64,000 bases of DNA, taken from positions 659,087,501 through 659,151,500 of the forward strand of contig CM057456.1 of the NCBI GenBank assembly GCA_016271365.2. Direction: 5' to 3'. Positions 1-9,950 of the stretch are shown here, piece after piece. The notes under the pieces are model-generated. The model was not told the origin of the DNA and ran no database searches. It saw only the letters and a list, made by a program, of their open reading frames with translations. Position numbers and translations under genes: made by a program. This DNA comes from Neoceratodus forsteri (Eukaryota > Chordata > Ceratodontiformes > Ceratodontidae). Within the stretch, counting starts at the first letter, position 1; each line of letters starts with the position of its first letter.

Positions 1-28
1 GTTTGCCAGGGCCGATTCTCCACCACCT

Positions 29-1823
29 GTAGGGGGCAGGCTGACTTACTTTGTCCAGGACTGGAAGTCTCTAACATCAGACAAGTGGGTCCTGGAAGTA
101 GTAAGCCAGGGACTGGTTCTCAGCTTCAAAAAATTTCCAAAGCTGAGAACCAGATCTTTTCCACCTGCAAATCCCTCAGAGGCACTTGCCTTAGAGGCAG
201 AGGTCTCTTCCCTTCTGGCTCTCAGAGCTGTGGAATGGGTTCCACCCCTACACCAGGGCAAAGGATTGTACTCCAGATACTTTCTTACCCCAAAAAAGAC
301 AGGAGATTGGCGGCCCATCCTGGATCTCAGATATTTAAACAAGCACCTTTTAAAGCCAAAATTCAGAATGGTGACTCTGGGAATAATTCTACCTCGCTAA
401 GGCCAGGGGACTGACTAGTGTCCCTGGACCTCAAGGATGCCTATTTCCATATTCCTCATCAGAAGCTCCCACCTAGTACCTCAGGTTCGAGCTGCCCTCA
501 GACCATTACCAATTCAGAGCAATGCCCTTCCGGTTAACCTCTGCTCCAAGGGTGTTCACAAAATACCTGGCAGCAGTAGTTGCTTCTCTAAGAAGGCAAA
601 GGATTGCCATCTTCCCATACCTAGACGACTGGCTAATAGTAGGCCAGTCCCCAGACCAGGTCAAGTTACACCTACAGATAACTCAGCAACTGCTCACCTC
701 TCTAGGTTTCCTTCTGAATCTTTCAAAGTCAGTTCTAGAGCCTGTTCAGCTCCTCACCTTCATAGGTGCAGAGCTAGATACAGAAAGGGCCAAAGCCTTC
801 CTTCCCCTGGACAGGGCAAGGACCCTTATTACTCTGGCCTCCTCTTTCACCCTACAGGTGTCTCGACCAGCAAGGCATTTTCTGCAGCTCCTGGGGCGCA
901 TGGTTGCTTCTACAGCAGTGGTGCAAGGAGCAAGATTTCAGATGAGGGACATTCAGTTCCATTTGAGAGCCTTTTGGTCTCAGAAAAAGGACCCTCTGAC
1001 CAAACTGATCCCAGTGACTCGAACCCTGATCCAGGCCTTGCACTGGTGGCAGGATCTGAACAATCTGAGACAAGGAGTTCCCTTTGTCACTCAGTCTCAC
1101 TCTTTAATCCTTACTACAGATGCCTCCCTCTTGGGGTGGGGGGCTCACTTGGGCGACCTGACCACCCAGGGGTTGTGGTCTCCCCAGGAATCTCTGCTCC
1201 ACATCAATCTGTTGGAGCTCAGAGCAGTATTTCTAGCACTTCAAGTTTTTTCCAAGTCTGTTCAGAACAAAGTTATTCAGATCAGAACAGACAATACCAC
1301 CACAATGTGGTGCATCAACAAGCAAGGAGGCACTCGGTCTACGGCCTTCTGCACAGAAGCAATGAAGTTGTGGTCCCTGGCTTATTCCCTGAACACCTCC
1401 CTCACAGCAGTACACCTCCCAGGCAAGGACAATGTCCTGGCAGATGCTCTCAGCAGGATATCTCAATTCCATCACGAATGGTCACTGGATCCCTTGGTTT
1501 TGGAGGTGATATTCTCCAGATGGGGCACCCCACAGATAGATCTTTTTGCAGCCCCAGACAATCACCAACTTCCCCTTTTTTGCTGCAGGCCCCCAGTGTT
1601 GGGCTCAGTCCCCCTGGATGCCTTAGTTCTCCATTGGGAAGGGAAGTTTCTGTATGCTTCCCCCCCCTTCCCTCTCCTGTTCAAAGTGCTAGTCAAGATC
1701 AGGTCTCAACCCTGCAAAGTGATCCTGATTGCTCCAGACTGGGCCAGACAGCCCTTGTATCCTCTCCTTTTGTCCTTATCAGTCCATCTTCCCCGGCTCT
1801 TCCCAGGAATTACAACCTGTTAA
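29..1823 (+). pseudogene. DIRS reverse transcriptase / RNase H, copy A1
   Basis: Decayed polymerase of the DIRS element. The frame open from position 29 carries the N-terminal palm residues, including WRPILDLRYLNKHL near 310-350. Frame disruptions and a stop lie around 395-520, after which the frame from 522 runs to 1823. The catalytic box YLDDW is at 618-632. RNase H follows, with TTDAS near 1114, an INLLELRAV block near 1205 and RTDNTT near 1285. The RT copies RNA into DNA and the RNase H domain removes the template. There is no LTR integrase or protease. The next gene is the recombinase, which starts immediately downstream in an overlapping or adjacent frame. Not functional as it stands because of the frame breaks. 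Confidence 0.92.
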
Positions 1824-1826
1824 CCT

Positions 1827-2926
1827 GTGCTCAGGGGAAGATTTGGTACTCAAATCTCTCAATCTCAAGGCCTGGCTCTTGAAGAGTTAGAGTTTGCTGA
1901 TTTACACTTCTCCCAAGGTGTTATGGATATTCTGAAGGCTTCTAGGAAGCCTTACACCAGAACTACTTATAATTCCAAGTGGCAAAGATTTTTCATATGG
2001 TGCTCTGGGAAGCATATTTCCCCAGAGTCTGCTGATCTGCCCACAGTACTTGACTACATGGTTCATCTCAATAGCTTGGGACTCAGACCAGCTACACTAA
2101 GGGTGCACCTGGCAGCTGTTTCTGCTTTCATTTCAGCAGGTAAACCCTCTTCTCTTTCAGCTCACCCTGTTTTCTCCAAGTTTTTCAAGGGATTGCTTCA
2201 TACCAGTCCTCCATTCAGGGATCCTGCCCCTGCTTGGGATCTTAACGTTTGCATTGCTCAGCTTATGCAACCCCCTTTTGAGCCTTTGTCCTCAGCAGAC
2301 CTTAAGTACTTGACTTGGAAAGCTGTGTTTCTGGTGGCCATCACTTCTGCCAGGCGCATAAGTGAGCTGCAAGCACTGTCAGTGGAGCCTGACTTTATTT
2401 CCTTCCATAGTGACAAGGTGGTCCTCAGGACTAACAGGAAGTTTTTGCCTAAGGTGGTTTCAGACTTCCACCTTAACCAATCTATGTCTCTTCCTGTGTA
2501 CTTCACTGACCATTCCTCCTCTGGTGAGAGGAGGCTGCACAGTCTAGATGTGAAAGAGCCCTTAGCTACTATATAGAGCATTGCCAAGGGTCATAGGTTT
2601 GACTCCCTCCAACTGTTCCTCACTTATGGTGAGGTAGGCAAAGGAAAACCTGCCACTAAAAGATCCATTGCCAGGTGGATTGTCTCTTGCATCCAGTTTT
2701 GCTATGAAAAAGTAGGTAAGGTTCCACCCTCAGGCCTGAGGGCTCACTCTACCAGAGGCACAGCTGCTTCCCTGGCTGCTGCCAGGGATATTCCTATTCT
2801 ATAAATATGTCAAGCAGCTACCTGGAAAACAGTTCACACTTTCACCAAGCATTACTTCCTGGATATCCTGGCTAGGAGTGATGCTCGGTTTGGCACAGCT
2901 GTGCTTCAGAGCCTGTTTCCTAAGTA
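1827..2926 (+). pseudogene. DIRS tyrosine recombinase, copy A1
   Basis: Tyrosine recombinase that would integrate the circular DNA form of the element. The catalytic-type residues can be read in order: Arg in SARRISEL (Arg codon 2355-2357), HSTRGTAAS near 2745 (the His-x-x-Arg box) and the Tyr in FTKHY near 2845. A one-base loss near 2553 and a one-base gain near 2583 cancel each other when compared with copy A2. A TAA stop at 2802-2804 interrupts the frame between the HxxR box and the Tyr. The frame ends at a TAG beside 2926, just before the internal complementary region. The stop makes it a pseudogene even though the active-site codons survive. Confidence 0.92.
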
Positions 2927-2951
2927 GGTTCTGCCCCTCCTCCATGGAAGT

Positions 2952-3058
2952 ACTGTGGTCACTATTGTCAGAATACAGCAAGACTTCATGTTGTTTGAAG
3001 AAAAATTACTCACCTTAGTAATGTTGTTTCTTCTAAAGGAGTCTTGCTGTATTCTGAC
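2952..3058 (+). repeat. Internal complementary region of DIRS copy A1
   Basis: A quasi-palindrome with perfect 18-bp arms at 2967-2984 (GTCAGAATACAGCAAGAC) and 3041-3058. The right half is the reverse complement of the element's 3' end (3441-3497). The left half is the reverse complement of the 5' end as seen in copy A2 (from 15,210). This is the arrangement expected of the DIRS internal complementary region, which bridges the two ends during circle formation. Confidence 0.9.
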
Positions 3059-3312
3059 CTCCCCCGCCTTCCCTCTCAGAACCTTTGTTTTTGGGATGTG
3101 GGGCAGTGGCAGTCGTATTGGCACTCAGGAGGTGCCCCACCTTTTGTTATCACCCTTTCTTTGGGTGAGTGGTGTTGTGTTATTTCATTTTGGGTCTCCT
3201 GACTTGAGTCTTTGTTTGGGACCAAAAATGTGTTGTTATGTTAGTAGCCAGTTGGCTAGTGTAGGTTTACAGCTTCCACACAGGACCTCAGTGAGTTTAG
3301 CTCGTAAAGATC

Positions 3313-3500
3313 TGACAGTTTGAGTTCAAACAGCAACAGACAGAGTCTCAACCGAGCTCGAGCTCAGCGTTCCATGTCTGGCATGGAAAGTTAACTCTTT
3401 CATCTCCGGGGCAGTTCGAAGGTTGGGACTCACTGCTATTGTCAGAATACAGCAAGACTCCATTAGAAGAAACAGCATTACTAAGGTGAGTAATTTTTTC
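3313..3500 (+). repeat. 3' terminal complementary repeat of DIRS copy A1
   Basis: Positions 3313-3440 are the reverse complement, with mismatches, of the 5' leader of copy A2 (about 15,225-15,380). Positions 3441-3497 are the reverse complement of the right half of the internal complementary region. The element ends in the trinucleotide TTC at 3498-3500. Confidence 0.88.
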
Positions 3501-4734
3501 ATTTGGACTGTCATCAGCACCTCGGGTGTTTACGAAGTGCGTGACAGTCGTAGTGGCGGCTCTAAGGAGACAAGGCCACTACGTGTTTCCCTACCTGGAT
3601 GACTGGCTCCTCATGGCACCCTCTCAGGAGGCTCCGATGTCTGCAATTCACTGTACTCAGTCCCTGTTCAGGACGTTGGGCATCATTATCAAACAGGAGA
3701 AGTCACACCTGGTTCCGTCACAGAATCTGCAGTTTATAGGCGCAGTTCTGGACACCGTCCAGGGGAGAGCTTTTTGGCCCCAGGACCCTCATCAAGGACA
3801 TCTTGGCAGAGAAGACTGTCCCAGCCAGACTGGTCCTTTGCTTGCTCGGACACATGGCTGTGGCCATTGCAACAGTCCCGCTAGCCCATCTCCACATGCA
3901 GGTGACCCAGTGAATGTTACGGGTTCAGTGGGATCAGATGCAAGACCATTTGCAGCTTCCAGTTTGGATCACAAATGCCATAATCTGGGATTGGCAATGG
4001 TGGCTAGATTCAAAGAACCTTTTGGCGGGGGTCCCCTTCATTGCACCGTCTCCGATTGTGACGCTCTCCACGGACGCCTCAGGGTTCAGTTGGGGAGCAC
4101 ACCTCGATGGGGTCAGGTCTCAGAGCTCGTGGACACCCCTGGAAGCTCATTCCGCATAAATATTTTGGAAATGAGAGCAGTTCTTTATGCCCTGCAGGCC
4201 TTCCAGTCGGAGATCCCACTGGGTACTCTTCTGTTACAAACAGACAATACTACGGTGATGTATTATCTCAACAAACAAGGAGGCACCAATTCCTACCCAT
4301 TTTGCAGGGAGTCCATGAGGGTATGGGATTGGGTCCTACAACACGGCGCAAACCTCATTGCTGTTCATGTCCCAGGAGTGGACAATGTCATTGCAGACAG
4401 TTGCTCTCAGGCCAGAGTCCATGAGTGGGAACTACTCCAGGAGGTAGTAGAGGATCTGTTTCACAGATGGGGCACACCAGAGTTAGACCTTTCCGTGTCC
4501 CCATTCAATGCAAAACTGCCCAATTTCTGCTCACTAGATCCAGGGCCTGGTGTTTTCTGGCGAGATGTGTTGTCCCTCTCCTGGATGGGAAGATTCCTCT
4601 ACATGTTTTTCTCCCTTCCCATTGATCCAGAGGGTCCTTTTGAAACTCTGCAGAGTGCAGGCGACCCTGATATTTATCGTGCATTTTTGGCCCAGACAGA
4701 TTTGGTTCCCCTGCTACACCAGCTGTCCCAGTAA
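3501..4734 (+). pseudogene. DIRS reverse transcriptase / RNase H, family B (3' part)
   Basis: Begins in the palm domain just upstream of the catalytic box YLDDW (YLDD codons 3592-3603). A frame change follows near 3770. The middle segment is read in another frame (about 3914-4159), where the RNase H residues STDASGFSWGAH appear. The original frame resumes by about 4160 with NILEMRAVLYALQAF, then QTDNTTVMYYLNKQGG. It is interrupted upstream by copy A1 and internally by at least two frame changes, so it is a pseudogene. Several substitutions relative to family A confirm that it is a separate lineage and not a degraded A copy. Confidence 0.88.
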
Positions 4735-4789
4735 CCTCCGTGCCTCCACCAATCAGCTCTCACTCATTGTCCCAGGAGGTGGGTTCTTT

Positions 4790-5872
4790 GGTCCATCTGG
4801 ACCTTCGCTCCTCTGAACCTGCGCCTGGCTCCTAAAACTATAAATCATGCAGTGCGGTCTCCTTAAGAGATAGCAGATGTTTTAGCGGCTGCTGAGAAAA
4901 TAAAATAGCCATTCATGCCACATATGCCATGAAATGGCACAGATTTTGCCTCTGCCAACCACGAGGACTTTCACGATGGATTGTCTGGAAAGGTCGGTCC
5001 TGGACTACCTTCTGTCTCTCTTCCAGGCAGGCTTGGCCTACTCTCTATTAAAGTACAGCTTTGTGCCATCTCAGCCTATCATACACCTATAGGCCGATGT
5101 CCATAACTCAGTTGGACACAGCATGAAGCCTTCCTGAGAGGTGTTCTCCATATGTACACTCCAATTAAGGATCCTATTCCTCCATGGGATTTACCCTTAG
5201 TCCTGGAGCAGCTCACGCTGCCACATTTTGAACAAGCCGCGGATTGTGAGCTCACGTCTCCTAACATGGAAGACGTTATTTTTAGTTGCAGTTACTTCGG
5301 CCAGAAGGATTTCTGAACTTCACGCACTGATGTGCAAAGAACCTTATTTGGTTTTTCACCAGGACAGGGTGTCCCTAAGGACAAATCTAAAGTTTCTACC
5401 TAAGATGGTCTCAGCTCTCACCCTCAATCAGGACATCGACTTACCAGTGTATTTTCCTAAATACTCTAATAGAGGAGAGGCCCTGTTGCACACTGTAGAT
5501 GTGCACAGGTGTCTAAGATACTACCTGACCAGAACCAGGCACCACCGTAAATCTGATCAACTTTTCATCTCCTTTGCCCATAGGATGATGGGAGCTCCGC
5601 TTTCGAAACAATTGCTGTCCAGGTGGCTCATCCATTGTATCACGTTCTGTTACCAGAAACATAACAAACCTTTACTGGGCACGGTTAAGGGTCATTCCAC
5701 AAGGGGGATGGCTACCTCCTTTGCGGCCATGAAGAATGTGTCCACTTCAGCCATCTGCGCAGCAGCTACTTGGAGCATCGTGCACACCCTTATCAGGCAT
5801 TATAGCCTGGACGTTGCATCACGGCGAAGAGCTGGTTTTGGTCTAGCAGTCCTTCAGGGACTCCTGTCCTAG
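4790..5872 (+). pseudogene. DIRS tyrosine recombinase, family B
   Basis: The N-terminal half (about 4790-5227) is full of stops and frame changes. The catalytic half is open from 5228 to 5872, about 214 residues. Readable active-site elements are SARRISEL (Arg codon 5306-5308), GHSTRGMATS near 5690 and IRHYSLD near 5800, so Arg, His-x-x-Arg and Tyr are all retained. It ends in TAG right before the B internal complementary region. It is the least damaged recombinase catalytic domain in the window, although its N-terminus is broken. Confidence 0.88.
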
Positions 5873-5960
5873 ACTTCGGTCCAACTCGTGATCTCTACCT
5901 AGCCTCCTCCCACCTGCAAGGGATTTCCAGTTTTGCTTGGGAATCAGTCCTAATGGTGTA

Positions 5961-6055
5961 ACCTGCTGCAAGAGCTGTTTCTCGAAGTAAGATAGTACAG
6001 TTACGTAAGAACTTACCGTAACAGTAAATCTTCGAGAACAGCTCTTGCAGCAGGT
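5961..6055 (+). repeat. Internal complementary region of DIRS copy B
   Basis: Inverted arms at 5961-5986 and 6031-6055 share the core CTGCTGCAAGAGCTGT and its complement, around a spacer containing ACGTAAGAACTTACCGTAAC. The right half is the reverse complement of the B 3' terminus at 6338-6398. The sequence is unrelated to that of family A. Confidence 0.88.
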
Positions 6056-6337
6056 AGTTTCCCTCCCACCATCCCCTCTGGAGGTAGACTTGTTCCAGTA
6101 TTTCTTTTCTAGGATTAGGTGTTTCTAACACTGCTCTGAATACCTTTTGATGGCGGATCCTCAGTCTCCACTTCTGATGTCATCTAGTGGCCGGGAGTCT
6201 TTGGCGGAAAACTGAGGATTCTGGGGACCGCCCTTTTATATGATACCCTGGCCGTCAGGGGCAGTCCCGCTGGATACTGCTAGCTAGAAAATTTCCGTGG
6301 GGTTCTGGCGCCTGCTGGCTTCAGTCCTAATGGTGTA

Positions 6338-6398
6338 ACCTGCTGCAAGAGCTGTTCTCGAAGATCTACTGTTACGGTAAGTTCTTACGTTACTGTAC
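6338..6398 (+). repeat. 3' terminal repeat of DIRS copy B
   Basis: Matches, in reverse complement, the right half of the B internal complementary region. It ends near 6397-6398 at TTACTGTAC, after which family-A recombinase coding sequence starts. The exact junction is uncertain by 2-3 bases because DIRS termini share a trinucleotide. Confidence 0.85.
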
Positions 6399-7001
6399 TT
6401 CCTGGTAGCTATCACATCTGCCAGGCATATTAGTGAGTTACAAGCTCTGTCAGTGAAGCTGGATTTTATCTCATTCCTTAGAGATAAGGTGGTCCTTAGA
6501 ACCAATAGGAGGTTCTTACCCAAGGTGGTTTCAGATTTTCTTCTGAACCAGTCCATGTCTCTTCCTCTGTTCTTCACTGGTCATTCTTCTTCTTCAGGAG
6601 AAAGAAGATTACACAATTTGGATGTTAAGAGGGCACTTAGCTACTACATTGAGCATACTAATGCACTTAGGTTTGACTGTTCTCTGTTGTTTCTCACTTA
6701 TGGTAAAGTGGGAAAGGGTAAGCCTGCTACTAAGAGGACTATTGCCAGGTGGATTGTCTCTTGTATACAATTCTGCTATGAAAAGCTAGGCAAAATGCAC
6801 CCCTCAGGCCTGAGGGCTCATTCGACTAAGGATACAGCTGCTTCTCTGGCTGCTGCCAGAGATATACCATTATTAGAGATATGCAAAGCAGCCACCTGGA
6901 AAACAGTCCATACATTCACCAAGCATTATTCTCTGGATACCCAGGCTAGGAGTGATGCTAGGTTTGGTACAGCAGTACTGCAGATATTATTCTCAAAATA
7001 G
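6399..7001 (+). pseudogene. DIRS tyrosine recombinase catalytic domain, copy A3
   Basis: An open stretch covering the catalytic half. The first catalytic Arg codon is changed to His (ARHISEL, codon 6426-6428, CGN to CAT). The HxxR box reads HSTKDTAAS, so its Arg is Lys. The Tyr in FTKHYSLD near 6930 remains. Because the frame stays open for about 180 codons while two active-site residues are lost, it is probably inactive through missense changes. The 5' half is absent because copy B interrupts it. Confidence 0.88.
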
Positions 7002-7047
7002 GTTCGATACCCTCCTCCTTGGAGGTACTGCTTGGTAGTCTGCATAT

Positions 7048-7138
7048 GTCAGAATACAGCTAAACTTCATATTGTTTGAAGAAAAAACTTAACCATAGTA
7101 ATTGCGTTTCTTCTAATGGAGTCTTGCTGTATTCTGAC
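7048..7138 (+). repeat. Internal complementary region of DIRS copy A3
   Basis: Same layout as 2952-3058. The right arm GTCTTGCTGTATTCTGAC (7121-7138) is identical to A1. The left arm has diverged by a few bases. Confidence 0.88.
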
Positions 7139-7521
7139 TTCCCTCCCTGTCTTCCCTCTCAGAACCTGTTTTTGGGAAGTGGGATAGCAGGTACAGTGTT
7201 GCACCTCAGGTGTACTTGGCACTCCTCCTTTTTAGATAGGGGAAGTGGGTTATAGTTATGTTGTTTTACCTGGTTATTATTTGGGGTTCTCGACTTGAGT
7301 CTTTGGGGGACCCAAAAATTTGTTGACTGTTGGCTATTTTATGTACAATTTCCACTTAGGAGGTGTCGTTAGTATTAGCTCATAAGAATCTGACAGTTAC
7401 ACTTTGAAGTGCTGCAGACAGAGGTTTGAACCCGAGCTCGAGCCCAACGTTCTATGCTCGGGCATACAGTTAACTCCTTTTCTCCTGGGGGGCAGTTCAA
7501 GTGCAGGGGCTAACTGTACAT

Positions 7522-7582
7522 GTCAGAATACAGCACGACTCCATTAGAAGAAACACAATTACTAAGGTGAGTAATTTTTTTC
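7522..7582 (+). repeat. 3' terminal repeat of DIRS copy A3
   Basis: Repeats the A1 terminus (GTCAGAATACAGCACGAC followed by CCATTAGAAGAAACAC and GGTGAGTAATTTTTTTC), ending in TTC at about 7580-7582. L1 coding sequence follows directly. Confidence 0.86.
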
Positions 7583-8020
7583 TTTTTAACCCTAACTGGG
7601 TTGCTAAATGAAACATCATCTTGCTGTTGGCATTTATGTAATGAGAAGAATGCATCTCATTCTCATATATTTTTTACATGTCCAATTATAGAATCTTTTA
7701 AAAGAGAGATTATAGAAAACATAGTCAACTTATTCCAAATGACAAGGACCCCTGTCCTTTTATAATTTGGTACTGGGACTCCGTCTTAGGGAAGTTAAGG
7801 GAAATAGCTCTTTATACTTGTGGTATATTTGTGTCATAGCATATATGTTATTACCCGAAGCTGGTTAAAGCTGCTCCCACCAACACTTGACAAATGGAAA
7901 CAGATTATCATGAACATAAAAAACATGGAAGCTCCAACTTATCAGATGCAAAACAGGCAGGAGAAATTAGTTGAAAGATGGACACGGAGTGTGACACAGC
8001 CCATGAGGAATGGAGACTAA
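7583..8020 (+). pseudogene. L1-type ORF2 C-terminal region
   Basis: The first frame reads CCWHLCNEKN then SHIFFTCPIIESFKREI, the Cys/His-containing C-terminal pattern of L1 ORF2 (C..C....H....CP.I..F). It stops near 7772. After a frame change the C-terminal helix-like segment is readable at 7820-8020 (ITRSWLKLLPPTLDKWKQII and WTRSVTQ), like the end of vertebrate L1 ORF2. ORF2 normally supplies endonuclease and reverse transcriptase, but only the tail is present here. Broken by at least one frameshift. Confidence 0.72.
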
Positions 8021-9297
8021 TGGGGGGGGATGAGATATTGCCATGATTTCTATTTCACTTCATAATTACATACATGGGTTCCTGTCAGACTTTAATTGCC
8101 CTGATGCAAAAGAGATATGAAACTATTTAGTTTCCTGCCAAACGTATATGTTTCTGTTGGAGGGACAATGCCCCTTTCGAGCAGCACCCCACCCCCCAGT
8201 ATAGAGCCAAGAATTTGTTTCAGTATAGATACTTACATTATATCTGTGTGGCTGCGGCAACCAAAGCAATTACACAGAAGTGGCTTTCACCAATTCCACC
8301 CTCAGTAGATACCTGGGAGCATAATATGGAAAGAATCAAACAGAAGGTATAGTGGCAGAAGTCCAGTTAAGAACAGAAAGGTTCAATGCCAGATGTCTAC
8401 CCTATTATGAATATATCAAGGAAAAAACCAGACTCTGATACTAGACCAATATTTAACACAGGAAGGCACTGAGAAGTAGGAAAGATAGAGATGTGAAGAG
8501 ACTAGATAACAAAACAGAAGGAATGGAGGTATGATATGGAAAGAGAATGTGGAGGTAATGGGGCATCTTGAAGGTTGGTTTAAAATAAATAAGGAAAAAA
8601 AAGGATATATTAACTTGTAGACTCATCCTGCTGGATTTTATAAAGTTGATTGTATTGTATTAGATAAAATGTTAGTCATGGATAAATTTCAGGTTTGTAT
8701 CATAAGATCTGAAGACATGGTACAAGGAAGGGTAAGATTTCTGTAGATCCAAAAGTTGAGTATTAAAGGGAGAAGAAGAAATCTGATGGAGACTTTGGAA
8801 GAGAGTAGATAACAGATCAAAGATGGAAAATAAAATGTAGATCCTTCAGATATCATAGGACATGGTCAGGAATGATTTAAATATGGGAAGGGGAAATAAA
8901 TTAGTATGGCATGGATTTGATATATTGAGACTAAAATGATTATAGAGATTAATTAAAACCCTACCTGTTAAATGTATTAAAAACTAAAGATGTTCTTACC
9001 TGTAATATGTGGAACATGTACCATGAATATCTGAAATGAAAAGATACAAGTTAAAAAAAAAAAGAATATGTTTTAGTTTTTGAGCCCCACCTGGTTGTTT
9101 TGAATGTATTGTTAACTGAGTTATTACATATTACTAATCAGTTTGTAAGGCTTCCACATGAATTATATTCATTGCCCATGAGAAGGAGGTAAACTGTCCA
9201 ATAACTGCTTAACAAAGTACATTATGATGGACATGATAGTTTTATTATGGTGCATATGTGCTGAACACTGGATGTCATAATATGCTTTTTGTATTTT

Positions 9298-9879
9298 GTT
9301 TTTGTTTTGTTAATCTTTTTCTCCGACAGGTCCCAGTCGGCATCTATCCTTCAGCCACCCGTCCAGCCCCGCACCCTGACATCAGGCAGCATACCCCCTC
9401 TTCCCCCATGGTTTAACCTCCGTAGCAGGGCAGTGAGGAGCCCCCCCTAGCTCAACTCACCTCAACCAGGATCCAGTTCAGGGAGCGCCATTGGAAGTCA
9501 TGGCCTACGGCAGGTGACTGTATTGTCCTGCATGACCAGGAACCAGTTTTCCATTTTCTCCCCTCTTTGCGAGTGGAGCGTGCAGTGACACCGGCAAAGG
9601 GAGCCGCATGTGTCTGCACGTGCTCCTCCAGGCATCTGTCCCTCTCCACCCCTCTTCTACAGCATCGTCGCACTGCTCTCCAACCTCCGCTAGGGGCCAG
9701 TTCAGCGCCAGTCACTGGTTTCCCCCCTCACCAGAGAAGGAGAGCAATCCCTCGGACGCTTGATCCTTCTCCTCCTCTACCAATCCTTTGTGGCCCGTGC
9801 TCATTTCCGAACACAGATCGCTGGCGCCGCGCGAGGTAAGGTGTCCAGCACCTCAGCCCTCAGCACCACCGGGCCGGCC
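9298..9879 (-). mobile_element. tRNA-related SINE, ~580-bp family, copy 1
   Basis: Minus-strand SINE. Its 5' end (right side, near 9879) carries the segment CCGGTGGTGCTGAGGGC and a downstream GTGTTCGG, which correspond to the A and B promoter boxes seen better in the copy at 30,144. Its A-rich 3' tail is at the left (T-rich, 9298-9325). Target-site duplications flank it: ATGCTTTTTGTATTTT (9282-9297) and ATGCCTTTTGTATTTT (9880-9895), 15 of 16 identical. The long duplication and A-rich tail fit L1-type mobilisation. Confidence 0.85.
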
Positions 9880-9950
9880 ATGCCTTTTGTATTTTATGCA
9901 AACTGACAATAAAGTAAGTATAAAAAAAAAAAATTTTAACAGCTCACCAG

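Larger units (their letters stand above)
1..3500 (+). mobile_element. DIRS retrotransposon copy A1 (5' part outside window)
   Basis: This is the 3' two-thirds of a DIRS-type (tyrosine-recombinase) retrotransposon. Order seen: end of gag, reverse transcriptase, RNase H, tyrosine recombinase, an internal complementary region (2952-3058), and a 3' terminal repeat ending in TTC at 3498-3500. It aligns by eye with copy A2, and base 1 here corresponds to about 17,373 there, so about 2.2 kb of 5' sequence should lie to the left of the window. The 3' end abuts reverse transcriptase coding sequence of family B, so A1 appears to be inserted in B. DIRS elements are known to use circular DNA and a tyrosine recombinase instead of an integrase; here this follows from the gene order and repeat layout. 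Confidence 0.93.
3501..6398 (+). mobile_element. DIRS retrotransposon copy B (different family, split by A1)
   Basis: A second DIRS family. It has the same gene order but clearly different protein and terminal sequences from family A. It begins abruptly at 3501 inside the reverse transcriptase (frame reading FGLSSAPRVFTK), right where copy A1 ends. It then runs through RNase H, recombinase, its own internal complementary region (5961-6055) and its 3' terminal repeat (6338-6398). Its end abuts the interior of a family-A recombinase gene. The simplest reading is that A1 jumped into B and B jumped into A3, so the 5' half of B should lie left of the window beyond A1. Confidence 0.88.
6399..7582 (+). 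mobile_element. DIRS retrotransposon copy A3 (3' part, interrupted by B)
   Basis: Family-A sequence that starts in mid-recombinase (compare 2332 onward in A1) directly after the end of copy B. It continues to a family-A internal complementary region (arms at 7048-7066 and 7121-7138) and a 3' terminal repeat (7522-7582) ending in TTC. The 5' remainder should lie left of B, outside the window. The right end abuts coding sequence of an L1-type ORF2, so A3 appears to be inserted in that LINE. Confidence 0.88.
7583..9933 (+). mobile_element. L1-type LINE, 3' end with poly(A) tail
   Basis: The 3' end of an L1-like non-LTR retrotransposon. It has the ORF2 C-terminus (7583-8020), then a purine-rich 3' UTR, an AATAAA signal at 9908-9913 and an A tail at 9922-9933. 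A SINE (9298-9879) is inserted in the UTR and duplicates ATGCYTTTTGTATTTT. The 5' portion is missing because DIRS A3 lies immediately upstream, so it is predicted to lie beyond A3 to the left. The assignment rests on the C-terminal ORF2 residues and the 3' layout. Confidence 0.78.

Noticed and set aside
46..342. 98-codon minus-strand frame (also 17,417-17,737)
   Set aside because: Antisense shadow of the DIRS reverse transcriptase; it recurs in copy A2 for that reason.
3500..3501. Idea that A1 and B are one chimeric element formed by template switching at APRVFTK
   Set aside because: A1 has its complete 3' terminus, including the internal complementary region, before B begins, so insertion of A1 into B explains the junction better.
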